Below are positions 1 to 10,657 of a stretch of DNA of 64,000 nucleotides, piece by piece. Positions within the stretch are counted from its first letter, which is position 1; every line of letters starts with the position of its first letter. Source of the DNA: Gentiana macrophylla (Eukaryota > Streptophyta > Magnoliopsida > Gentianales > Gentianaceae); NCBI GenBank assembly GCA_026214975.1, contig JAOBSW010000041.1:372001-436000 (forward strand), written 5' to 3'. The position numbers were made by a program, and so were the translations under genes. The notes under the pieces are model-generated. The model did no database searches, had not been told where the DNA came from, and was given only the letters and a program-made list of their open reading frames with translations.

Positions 1-296
1 ATTAAGGATGCTCGTTAAGTCGATCTCATCCTCAGTGTTGGCTCAAAGGCATATTGAAATCATACCACCGGATTAGATGGAAAGGCGACGTTTCGATCCC
101 AAAGATTGACTCAAGCCGCCAACCTACCTGATCAGTGTACCGAGTCACATGGTATTCGGATTCTAAGTACACACCGGGTCACTGACCTACCATGCGGCGG
201 CACACTCCGGTCGTGCTTGGAAGGATGAATTACTAAGTTGCGCTTGGAGGGTATGAATCTTGGGGATATGCTTGTTTTGAGCAAGTGGGAGAATGT
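1..296 (+). mobile_element. 3' internal tail and polypurine tract of a Copia element
   Basis: This is the last part of the internal region of an LTR retrotransposon whose body lies outside the window. No long ORF is open. The segment ends in a purine-rich tract (AAGTGGGAGAA, about 283-293) directly before a TG-starting LTR, which is where plus-strand priming occurs in Copia elements. The orientation is plus, agreeing with the TATA box inside the following LTR. Confidence 0.6.
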
Positions 297-2161
297 TGTA
301 GATATAGATATAAAGGGTGTGCTCTAAAACAATTAATCCACTTGCCTTTCGTGCAAGTGTGAGATTGTTAGGTGTAGTGCCCGAAAGACAATTATATAAT
401 TGTTTTAGGACAGAAATAATAACTCATCTTATTATATGCATGTATGCTTATAATTAAGACACTACTGAAAACCCTAAGTATCTCGTTTATGTAATCACAT
501 AACTAAGTGTATGGCTATACACAAGAGGATTGAGTTAGTGAGATGTACCTAAAATTAACTTAGTCCGTAGCGATTTTAATCTGAGTATAGGTCTCATGAT
601 TAATTTGCTAATAATGCACCCAGAACACTTTAGGTGTGACAGTCTTATCCAGACTGTCGGTAATAGGGTTCCTAGTGGGGCATTTATATATGATGATAAT
701 CATATAGGGCTGGACCGATTTGATTTGAGTTCTCGATATAATTCCGTGATCGAGAAGTCTTATCGAATCACAAAATGATCATATATAGATTAATCTAAAT
801 CCCGACGTGATCATAGACAACTGCTTAGAATGGGGTAGAGTTTGATGTGTTAGTAAGGATCACTTCGTAGTATGTGGTCCGACACTTCTCGTTGGCTTTA
901 TTCTGGAATGAGTGAGTAGTCTGTGCTATCACAGATATGGAATCCATTCCTTCCCTCGGGAAGTAGACAGACAGTTCCCTTATTTGTTAATCCTAGAAAC
1001 TGACTGATGCGCGCAGTTCATATTATATTAGTTATGAACTATTTGGTCACTAGGGGGTTAATGGTAAATAAGGATAAGTGGTTTCGAGAAGGGTTTACGG
1101 AGATATCTCGAATCGTAATGAACAGTCTATGGAAGATTTATCCATATGTAATGATTATATCAGTGGACGCTTATCGACTCAAGTTTGAGTGTAAGTTTAT
1201 ATCTATATTCAGCAGAGTTCAGTTTTGGGTTTATGGTGGTGTAATCCTAGAATTAATAGGTTGGATATAATTGTTCGGTCTGACGAATAATTTTATTTAA
1301 TTTATTGTAGCTACTGAATGGGTCCATGGTCCCAGACGTGGCTCCTAACATGCATATGTTTTCTCGTCGCTTCACCTCAATTAATAATAAATTGTTGGAT
1401 TGGACTGTTTAATAGATATGTGGATTAATTGTTTAGTTGGACTAAATAATTAAATACATGGAAAAGAAATTTTTCGTGGACTCGGCCCAATTTGTGTTAA
1501 AATGCGTGTAGCCTATTTCCCAATTAGGGTTGGCGCATTTGTTAATATTTAATTATTGGGAAATTAGTTTTCTTGATAATTATATGATACAAGTAATTAA
1601 TTATTTATTTGTTAAATAATTAATTAAGGAAAATATTAGATTGATCCTTAAATATTCTAGATTGGTTCTAGATTATCCCAGGAGTATCTTTTATTTAATA
1701 GGATTATTATAATTGATTTTGTATTAATTATAAAATCCTTCGAGGACAAAGATTACTCTCCTATATAAAAAGAGTTCTCCCAAGCCTTAAACATAACACA
1801 TATTTTTCGGTTTTTGGGAAGTATTGAGCTTAGATTTTTCGGCTCATATACTTGGGTTCGAGTTTTAGAACAACTTCGGGTTTTTCTAAGGTAGTATATC
1901 GAGGAGGTCAAGCGGGTTGGATCACCATCCACCTGCTGTTGCTTGGAGATACACGTCGGAAGACGATGGCATCTCAATTTGCTTGGATCTTGGATTGAAG
2001 ATAGTTCTTGGAGTTTATTCACCATAAACTGGTAAGCAATCTAACCCCTCGTAGGTTAGATCTTTTATTTATGTATTTTGATTGACTATGATCTAGATTT
2101 TGTACTTTCCGCTGCGTAATCGGGTGGATCTTTGATCCATCCGGCGATATTACATCCTACA
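297..2161 (+). repeat. long Copia LTR (Angela/Tork-like), 3' LTR
   Basis: The LTR starts TGTAGATA and ends ATCCTACA, an imperfect inverted terminal pair, and sits right after a polypurine tract. At about 1.87 kb it is long, as in Angela-type Copia LTRs, and its general layout (AT-rich U3, TATA box about 400 bp before the end) fits that lineage. The exact left edge is uncertain, because a second polypurine-plus-TGTTAGG junction occurs at about 352-372. Short ORFs inside are not credible genes. Confidence 0.6.
1761..1770 (+). promoter_or_regulatory. LTR TATA box
   Basis: The sequence CTATATAAAA lies in the downstream third of the LTR, about 390 bp before its 3' edge. This is the expected position of the U3/R promoter and fixes the element's orientation as plus. 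Confidence 0.6.
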
Positions 2162-2647
2162 GATGCAACTTTAACAATCACGCTTTAATTCGTACAAGTA
2201 CTCAACCCGCCGAACGTGGCTGGGCGAGGCTACTAAAAATCCAATTCTCGCATCGTCTCTGTATCCGCATTAAAGTCTCTTTATAAAGAATTGATTATTT
2301 CTATAAGTCAATTCTCGGCAATTATTCTCGACAAGCTCGCCGCCTAAGTGCTTTCGGCCTTGTCCAAAACAAGGGGGCCACACTACCTACCTGTCGGGTT
2401 CAAACAACGGACTCGGAAGATGGAAAAACTTTGAGCAAAAAATTGAATGCTCAGAATCAAAAAATAAAAGGAAAATGCGAGCTCAACACTTTTACAAAAC
2501 TTCATGCAAAAGTCAAAGGCATGGACGTATAAGGCCAAAAAGTGCGACCACAAGTCATTCACAAAATGATTACAAGTGATTGTTTCTACAAAATGGCAAG
2601 CCCCACAGTTGGAAAAAATTACATCAAAATCAAAGAAAAGTAAATCA
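2162..2647. other. no gene recognised
   Basis: This stretch downstream of the LTR has no supported coding region. It may be the flank into which the LTR element inserted, or an untranslated part of the element whose coding relic follows on the minus strand. Confidence 0.4.
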
Positions 2648-3015
2648 CTATTGCTCATCAAGAGACCGAATTGAATCATCAGAGAGATTGGTCTTGATCA
2701 GGGAGGCATCAAGATATTGATCCACGTCGTCAGCATCTACAACGCCTTCCTCCTCATCCACAACGTCCCATTCTTTGATCAGGGAGGTCAGATTCACTTC
2801 ATTCCAAGGAGGCAGGTCCCACACCGCCTACCCCGCCTTCAGCTAATCGGCATTGTAGGTCGCCAGATCCTCATCAGCATAAGGAATCTCGGGGGGAAGA
2901 TCCTCAGCAAGGGGTGCTTTTAATCGGTAATGATCCACTTCCGCAAGTCCTCCAAACTGGGAGCCGTCTCCTGATAAGCGCGCTTAAAGCACCGAGCAAT
3001 GTGATAGAAGCCATG
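2648..3015 (-). pseudogene. unidentified coding fragment, interrupted by S1 LTR
   Basis: Read on the minus strand, this gives a largely open acidic protein segment containing EDLPPEIPYADEDLATYNAD and DASLIKTNLSDDSIRSLDEQ before a stop at 2648-2650. Two in-frame stops break it. The upstream part is cut by the S1 LTR at 3016. The composition resembles accessory ORFs of plant retroelements, but I do not recognise a family. It is clearly non-functional. Confidence 0.4.
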
Positions 3016-4475
3016 TGTTGGTCCCAGAGAAGGGTGTGAATAGAGTCAGAGGGGGTGAATGACTCTAGTAGGAGTTTAAAAATTGATGAAAAAGCTTTTG
3101 TGAAGCGGATTAAACCCTTCCAAAATGTATTTTCAAAATCAATTTAAACACATACACAAACAAAGTAAATAACAGAAGGTAAAGTGCAGAAATGTAAATG
3201 TGCCGAAAGTAAATAGACACAAATTTATAGTGGTTCAGGATGGTGTAATCCCTTAGTCCACTCTTCTCCTATGATGATTAGAGGAATTCACTATTGTCTT
3301 TTCACCAATACAATAGTTGATTGTCCTTAGCTACACAAGCTTCACAATCTGCAGATTATCACTCACTGGCAACTGATGCTTCAGTAATTGAGTCTTTCAC
3401 TCTGCTCCTTGGGATCAAATCCTTTAGCAGCTGTCACAACAATCACAGTTCCTTCCCATATTTCTCTGATTCAATTGCTTGTTAGGATTGTTCAATCGGG
3501 ATGTGAATTTAAGAATTCGCAAGTTTGATCAAACTCAGGCTTGATATGACTTTTAAGCTCTATTTTCCGAATTTGATCTTTTCTGGATATATCTTTGAAG
3601 ATTAAGATGAAGGCTTGGGTATTTGACAGAGTTTTAGCACTTAGAATTTCTTAGATGTACTTGTTGTATTCCCTCTATGTCAATGCCTTCTATTTATAGC
3701 CATGAATCCTTGATTTTGAAATTCTGTCCGTTGGATAATTAATGTGGAGAATGATCAATGATTTGTCATCATTTCATTCTTCTTGATTTCAGTGATCTTG
3801 ATTTTCTCCTCAGCGTTTATCATAAAATCCGTCCTTGATTGATTCTGTAATAGATGCTTTATTCTACATATTCTTCACGTGCCTGATTTAAATATTTCAC
3901 TTTTCTAGCTAAACGACTTAGGTGTTGTTCCATTGGTCAGCTGACTGATGCTTTACTTCACTGTTGATGTTCAATCAGCTTACTTCTCACTTCATTGCCT
4001 TCACTGCATTGTCCTTATTCTACTTGACTGTTGAATGGCAGCTTTCACATTTTTGGGTAGTTAGTTGTTTCCACTTTGTTGTTGCTTCTCTGCTAGTATT
4101 TATCAGTTGATAAAGATTTACTTCACTGGTCCTTATATTGGGTGAAATCAGTGTACACCATATTAAGAAAAATATTGTATTTCATCACTTGAATAATATT
4201 AGACTTACCCAAGGTCATCACAGACTTCCTTGGATGTAAGTCAATCCATAAAGCCTTCACTTCACTGAGTCTGGATCCTCAGCTATCTTACTCAGCTGGT
4301 CTTCTGTTCTTCACTTCACTGAGCTAGCCTACCAGACTAGTATAGTGCTTGTCTGACTGAACTTATACAATTGTCAGACTTTTAAATAAAACCTATAAAA
4401 ATGATTCTAACTTATATTAGGCTTGCTATAACAGCTAGCATGGCCATCATCAAAAATTGTAAAATGTTCCTAACA
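3016..4475 (-). repeat. SIRE-like Copia family S, copy S1: 3' LTR
   Basis: On the minus strand the LTR reads TGTTAGGAAC ... GGGACCAACA. It matches the two LTRs of S2 (9137-10509 and 16274-17667) over its length, including the end motifs and the conserved GGGTGAATGAC box near its plus-strand left edge. A TATA box is present on the minus strand at 3691-3698. The polypurine tract lies to its right, so this is the 3' LTR of a minus-strand element that is otherwise mostly lost. Confidence 0.85.
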
Positions 4476-4935
4476 ATTTCTCCATTTTTGATGATGTCAA
4501 AACCTTCATAAGCCTGAACATAAGTAAAATGTAATATAATAAATTGAGAAAACAAATCAGACTTCTTTTATTCATCCATAGCAGGAAAATAGTTCAAAAA
4601 GTGAAAAATTATTACAACTACAAGTTTTTCAGATTCTCCTTATACCTCTTCAACTGTGTAGTTTGTATTCCCCCCATATCTGTGAACCACTTCAGGTAGC
4701 TTCCACTTCTAGTATTCTAAGGCAATTGCATGAGACAAACTGCCAAAGACTTTTCTATTGAACATCAGATTGAAATCAGGCATTGTTTCATGAGCTGTTG
4801 GCTCTCCAAAATGTTCATCCAATACGCTCTTTGCTACTGGAATGTGAGGATATGCCTTCTTCAGATCCTTGTAAACAGTCCACCAAGGCCTTAGATGCAC
4901 CCATTTTTTTCTTATATGCTGGAAAAGTTGGGAAT
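4476..4935 (-). mobile_element. truncated internal region of S1
   Basis: It begins with the family polypurine tract (minus strand AAAAATGGAGAAAT), followed by sequence resembling the 3' untranslated part of S2. A 63-residue minus-strand frame (4709-4900) has no recognisable domain and may be a piece of the extra downstream ORF of the family or of another element. The element is cut at about 4935, where a different Copia remnant begins. Confidence 0.55.
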
Positions 4936-4982
4936 TTCAAATATATTTCAAATAACTAGTGGCGGAAGGAAGTGTTGAGTGC

Positions 4983-5292
4983 AAGCTGGTCATGTACCAT
5001 CCTCAGCTTGATGGGGGTGTTACTATATATGTACTGTGTTGAGGGAAGTGATGAGTGCAAGTCAGCTGACCACATTAAACACAACGGTTATTTAGTCAGC
5101 AGAGCAACTATGAACAGAAAACGATTATTTAGTTAGTTTTTATTATAACCATTTCTAACTTAATTATAACTGATTCATGAGGTGTACGAAGTTATAAATA
5201 CCCCATGAACAATAGCATTGTAACTTAACTAGTTGATTTTACTTCAATACTAATCCTTCAGCATTTTCTTTACGTTTTGTTTGTCATTCTAC
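4983..5292 (+). repeat. small Copia remnant: internal end plus short LTR
   Basis: The motif CAGCTTGATGGGGG is a typical Copia polypurine end and is followed by a TGTTACTATA start at 5018. A TATA-like GTTATAAATACC lies at about 5190, and the possible LTR end is CATTCTACA at about 5292. The inferred LTR is about 275 bp. No second LTR is visible, so boundaries are tentative. Confidence 0.45.
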
Positions 5293-6390
5293 AAACTTCA
5301 ATAAAACTTTCCATGGCAAAACACATGAGAATAAACAGTGGTGAAGATCCCCTGTCAGGCGTCCACACAACTGACATGAGCCATCCCATATTGCGCGATT
5401 AGTCAGCTCCATACCTACCGATAAACTATTATGAAAGCAATGCCAAGTGAAGTGTTTGGCCCACGTCCTAATAGGTAATTTCCAAATCTTCTGCCAAATG
5501 TGGTCGGGCACAGAAGAGGAAGAAGGTCGTTTAAAGGAAAGCTATTCACAGTACAACTGGGCGGCCAAATGGTAACCAGTGTTGACTGAGTACTGACCTC
5601 CCCTATCAAAATGCCAGATGATGTCGTCCATGTGAACAACAATTGGAAGACGAATGCTCAGAATGGCTCCTCGTGCGGATAAAAAGAATTACGCACCGGT
5701 TCCAAGTCCGCGCACTCGTACTAATAAATGAACCACCAATGAATCCAATGGAGCATGGCCGAACTCACCCTGAATGACGTAAGTAAGGGGAGCCAAGCAT
5801 CTGAGTATACTCGGATCAAAGAGCCATCTCGAACACTCTAGCACAACCTCGTACCAAAATATCCTTCTCTCTAAGAGACTCCGCCAAATGAAATATGGCC
5901 TAGCCCTAGTACCACTGTACATGATATTTCCACCCCTGAAATACTTAGCATTTAGAACCTGACTGACTAGCGAGGATTGCAACTTAACAACTCTCCAAAC
6001 CTACTTGGCCAGAAGGGCCAAGTTAAAACATTGAAGGTCCCGAAATCCAAGGCCTTCAAGGTCTTCCGGCATCGTGCAATGATCCCACCGCTTCCAATGG
6101 GTCTTCAACAACTCCTCGGTGCTACCCCTGAAAACCCTTGGATTAGCCTCTCACTCTGATCAATAATCGATGTTGGGATCCGAAAGCATTGTATTATATA
6201 AGTGTGAATAGCATGTATTACTCTCTTGATGATGACCTCCTTGCCTACTGACGATTAGAGCTTTTTTTCCAACCACTTAACTTCTTAGAAATCTTTCCAC
6301 CAGATAATCAAAGACCTGCTTCTTTCGCCCACCGATCATAAATGGTAGCCATGATATTTCTAGTCCCTACTCCCAAATGAGACTTAGGAA
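5293..6390 (-). pseudogene. LINE ORF2 3' fragment (RT C-terminal region and zf-RVT)
   Basis: Minus-strand translation gives the part of plant L1-type LINE ORF2 downstream of the reverse transcriptase core. The order is: KKLSGWKK, a segment around DLEGLGFRDLQCFNLALLAK, VLNAKYFRGGN with YFIWRSLLERR, and the zf-RVT motif around IWQKIWKLPIRTWAKHFTWH with paired cysteines (CQLCG ... H ... C). Several stops and frameshifts break it. 5' truncation is usual for LINE copies. It is inverted relative to the LINE at 7020. Confidence 0.8.
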
Positions 6391-6561
6391 TGCGTGATAC
6401 ATAATCCTTATTCGTCTCCAAAATATATTTGCTACATTACACACTTAAAAGGTCGAGATCTTTGGAGGTTGTTTAAATATAGAGTGGGTTTATATGATTT
6501 GCGTGTTACTCCGGGTCACATGAGGCATCAAATCAGGTATTTAACGGTTATGATTCAAAAT

Positions 6562-6563
<2 letters not shown>

Positions 6564-6626
<63 letters not shown>
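6564..6626. repeat. compound microsatellite (CA)n(TA)n
   Basis: About 17 CA units run directly into about 15 TA units. The short frame that crosses it is a repeat artefact. Confidence 0.97.
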
Positions 6627-6634
<8 letters not shown>

Positions 6635-7019
6635 AATGTTAAAAAGGACAAAAATTAAGTATTAATTGAAATTTAGTCTAGTGGATTGAAAATAATGACA
6701 AAAAAGACAAATTTTCATTCCGCTGGACAAATTTTTTTCCTTTGTTTTAGTAGATTTGTTTTATAGTGGATTTGTTTGATATTAAAAGGTTTTAGAGGAT
6801 TTGTTTTAATGGATTTGTTTGGTAGTAGATTTGAAGTCGCTGAATGTGGCAAGAGTAATTTCATCATTTTAGATGTATTTTGTCTTTTTCACAATTTTTC
6901 ACTACCTACGTCCTTTTTGACAATTTCTCATCCACTTTTGTAACCATTACCTATTAAGATAATCTAACCTTTTCACTTCTCCATGAATTCCCCTATTATT
7001 AAACAAAATTTTTTTACTA
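6627..7019. other. no gene recognised; T-rich spacer
   Basis: AT-rich sequence with several close repeats of GGATTTGTTT between about 6765 and 6830. I see no coding potential. Confidence 0.5.
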
Positions 7020-7093
7020 GTACATAAAAGCAACCCAAAGATTAGGGTTCCGGTGAACCCAACCCGCCGCCCCGAAATATCCAAAATTCACAG

Positions 7094-8350
7094 ATGACAA
7101 CAAAAAGCATGGCCGTTGATCGGAGTCAGGAGGAGCGCGATCTACTCCGCCGAAGCGTAGAAAGACAGATGAGGGTAATTTGCAATCTTCACAATCTGCA
7201 TGGCAAAATACAAGCGGAGTGGGGGTTGTAAAGGAAGGTATGCAGATTCAAGTATTTACACCGGGGAAGGCGAAGAAGACGAGATGGAGGAATACAAAGA
7301 GGTGACATATAACTTCATTGGTCTGAAATAGGATAAAGACGCCTTGATCATTCCAATGGATGAATGGCGTGAGCTTTGGAAGCCTTGGAGAAGGGCACTG
7401 GTCATCAAACTTCTCGGTAAGCATATCACATATTGTTTTCTATGTCAACGACTTTCTGATCTTTGGAAACATCAAGGGAGGATGGAATCACATACCTTGA
7501 GCATGGTTTCTATTTAGTTCATTTTACAAGAAAAGAATATTATGAAATTGCCCTAGAAAATGGCCCATGGATTATAATGGGACACTATCTTGTAGTCAGG
7601 AAATGGAAGCCTTTTTTCCAACCAGAAACTAAGAGTATCACCACCACGCTTGTTTGGGTACGTTTCTCTAGTCTTTCCCTAGAGATTTTAAAGGAGCACC
7701 TTTTGATGAAGCTGGGTAACCTGGTTAGGAAAGCCATCAGAATTGACCTCAAAACTGCCTTCAATGAAAGGGGAAGATTTGCAAGAGTTTCTGTGGAAGT
7801 GGATTTACAGAAGCGATTAAAGTCATCAGTTGTGATCAATGTATAGAGATACATAATTGATTACGAAGGCCTACCATAGATCTTCTACTGTTGTGGTAAA
7901 TTTGGCCGTAGTAAAGAGACTTGCCCTATTGCTCTTGCAGCTGAACAAGAGAGTGCAGAGCCTGGTTTAGCTCAGAAATAGACTCAGACTTACACCGGAA
8001 AACCCGTATGGTCCTTGGATGATTGCGACCAGATGTAGACAATGGGCACCAGTCAAGAGGAAATGAGGACAGGCATCCCAGGCATAGGTACATGTGGAAA
8101 CTGCTGAACACATGGGAGAAACCGTGGATCTGGCCAGAGAAGAAGACACTTTAGTCCCTTGTGAGACTGTCAATCAGTTAGTAGATTTGATCCAAGATAC
8201 CCAACCTTTTGGATCAAGATTTGTGGCCCTAATGGATGAGGAGGATGAAACAGAAGATGTGCTTGATGTGGTAAATGATCTCAGGGAGACTGTTATGCAA
8301 GTGGAATCATATGGTGGTCAGGTTACCACCAAGGAAGTGCATAAGTCAAA
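7094..8350 (+). pseudogene. LINE ORF1, DUF4283-like nucleic-acid-binding protein
   Basis: The frame opens with an ATG and the motif SQEERDLLRRS, typical of plant LINE ORF1. A stop follows soon. Another frame carries ALVIKLLGKHITYCFLCQRL. The best preserved part (7463-7846, 127 residues) has NGPWIIMGHYLVVRKWKPFF, WVRFSSL, and GRFARVSVEVDL, matching the DUF4283 pattern. A CCHC-like remnant follows around 7870-7930 (YCCGKFG...TCP). The protein would bind LINE RNA. At least three frameshifts or stops make it non-functional. Confidence 0.75.
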
Positions 8351-8814
8351 TTCCTCATGAAAAAACAATAAGGGCAAATCGACAGCCACAGGTGACAGCA
8401 GCAATAAACAAGGATCGTCTACTACTAGAGGGAGTAGCAAATCACACCAATATAAATCTAATTTGGGCAGGGGCAAATACCAAGGTTCTGACGCATACAA
8501 GGACACCAAATGAAAAGATCGGCTACTGCTAAACAGAAAAATGTGGCGAGGTCAGCTCTTTCCGATCTCTCTAATGACTCCAGGCAAAAATCTAACCCAG
8601 CTGCATAGGGACAATAAATTATAATACTGAACAAAGAAGCACATCTACCACCCCAGCAGCTTGGAGAGCATATTAAATGTGACCCACCTGATTTGAGATC
8701 AGATCAGCAACAAAAACAAATAGTGATGTCTAATCATAATATCGGTAACAATCCGTTGTTTGAGGCAGTAATGGGGATTCACACCCCTAATCCTCCTATC
8801 TAATTAGTGTTTCT

Positions 8815-9136
8815 GTGAAGATACTAGCATGGAATTGTAGAAAGGCCAATTCTAGTGGCTTCTTCAGACATCTTAAAATGCATAATTAGGAAAAATAAAC
8901 CGGATATACTCTATCTGATGGAGACCAAGAGCTCAAGTGTAAGAGCTGGGGAGATCCTGAACAAAACCTATTTCACTGACTTATTTGTTGTTGAGGCTAT
9001 GGGATATGCAGGTGGCTTGTGGTGTTTCTGGACTAATGAAGAAACACCGATGAATTACATTGCTTACTCTAATCAGTCTATCACGGTGGTTGTAATTAAT
9101 GGGGAAGATATTGGTTGGATTTTGACCTTGGTGTAT
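8815..9136 (+). pseudogene. LINE ORF2 endonuclease, N-terminal part
   Basis: Translation shows KILAWNCRKANSSGFFRHLK and then, after a frameshift, NKPDILYLMETKSS, the apurinic-endonuclease-like N-terminus with the catalytic METK glutamate. GYAGGLWCFW follows. The sequence stops at ILTLVY exactly where S2 is inserted and resumes at 17668 with ASPIVSVRKEFW, so removing S2 restores the expected VYASP motif. Confidence 0.85.
9132..9136. repeat. target-site duplication of S2, left copy (TGTAT)
   Basis: The five bases TGTAT flank S2 on both sides (9132-9136 and 17668-17672). Five base pairs is the usual Copia duplication length, and deleting S2 plus one copy rejoins the LINE endonuclease frame. Confidence 0.95.
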
Positions 9137-10509
9137 TGTTGGTCCCAGAGAAGGGTGAATATAGTCAGAGGGGGGTGAATGACTATATAGCAGTTCAAAA
9201 ACTTTTCTTTGATGAAAAGCTTTTGTGCAGCAGAAATAAGACCCTTCTTAATGTAGTTTCAAATCACATAAGCAATCACAAACATATAAAACAAAATAGT
9301 GTATGTAAATGCGGAAAGTAAATGCTGTAAATAAATAACACAAGGTTTATAGTGGTTCAGGGTGGTGCAATCCCTTAGTCCACTCTTCTCCTGTGATGAT
9401 TGGAGAAATTAACTATTGTTGTTCACCAATACAATATTTTTATTGTCCTTGATTACACAAACTTCAAAATCTCAAGATTATCACTCCCTAGCTACAAAAG
9501 CTTCAGTGACTCAGTCTTCAACACTGCTCCTTGAGAATAAATCCTTCAGCAGCTATCACACAAGGTTGCAATTCCTTCTCAGACGATCTGATTCAATTGC
9601 TGCAAAACAGATATGAATGAGATTCACTTGAGACTTGATCAATCTCAGTACTTGATGTGGATTTATAGCTCTGATTCTGAGTTTATCTTTTATGGATTAA
9701 ACAATGTATATCCAAGTGAAGGCTAGAGAAATTGACAGAGTTTCAGCACTTAGAATTTCACGTATATCGTTCTTGTTTCGTTCGTATTCTTGTATGTCTG
9801 TCAATGCCTTCTAGTTAAAGCCATGATCCTTGGTTTTGAATTTCCATCCGTTGGCTTAATACGGAGAATAATCCTTGATTTTGGTGATCCGGATTTTAAT
9901 CAAACGTTCATCATAATATCCGTCCTTGATTGATTCTGCATTAATTACTTGATCTCTATATTTTCCATGTTCTAAATCACGAGTAGACGGTAAAATTGAC
10001 TTTGATGTTTATGCTTCACTCGGCTGGTGCTTTGCCTGTCCAGTGACTTCTTCACATAACTACTCGTCACTAGGATGCTATCAGTCTGCTGCTTCGTTTC
10101 TGCTTATACTGATATGCTGGTACTGATGCAGCGGATAGAGTTTACTTCACTGATCCTTATTTAGTGAGAGATCAGTGTACACCATATTTATAACAAATTA
10201 AGTTTCATCATTTGTAATGTATATCTTAGACTTACCCAAGGTCATCACAGACTTCCCTGGTTATAAGTCAGTCCATAAGTCTTCACTTTACTCTGCTGGT
10301 CCTGGCCGTCTTCACTCAGCTAGTCCTTTGTTCTTCATTTCACTGAGCTGTCCTACCATTCTAGTACTATGCTTGTCTGACTGAACTTATACAACATGTC
10401 AGACTCTACGTAAATCCTATACAAACATTACAAACTCTTTTAGACATTTTTCTGGCTTGTTATAATAGCTAGTATGGCCATCATCAAAACAAATAAAGTG
10501 TTCCTAACA
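9137..10509 (-). repeat. S2 3' LTR
   Basis: Minus-strand ends are TGTTAGGAAC and GGGACCAACA. It is highly similar to the LTR at 16274. The TATA position is altered: where the other S LTRs have TATTTATA (plus strand), this copy has TAGTTAAA at about 9812-9819, so its promoter is probably weakened. Being the 3' LTR, this mutation would not matter for the last transcription of the element. Confidence 0.92.
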
Positions 10510-10527
10510 ATTTCCCCCCTTTTGACG
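10510..10527 (-). other. S2 polypurine tract
   Basis: Minus strand AAAAGGGGGGAAAT directly precedes the TGTTAGG LTR start. The same tract, slightly varied, precedes the 3' LTRs of S1 and S3, defining the family. Confidence 0.85.
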
Positions 10528-10657
10528 ATGCCAAGATCCTCATAATCTTGAATATAAGTACAATCATTTTCATATAATAAGTTGAATAAAACTCAAAAAT
10601 TTTATTCATCCATAAAGGGCAAAATTACCAAAGTTAAGGATAAGTTCGTATTACAAA

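Noticed and set aside
6394..6642. ORF with Thr-His and Ile-Tyr repeats
   Set aside because: It is only the translation of the CA/TA microsatellite.
7926..8173. Minus-strand ORFs inside LINE ORF1
   Set aside because: They are shadows of the plus-strand LINE coding sequence, with no domain.
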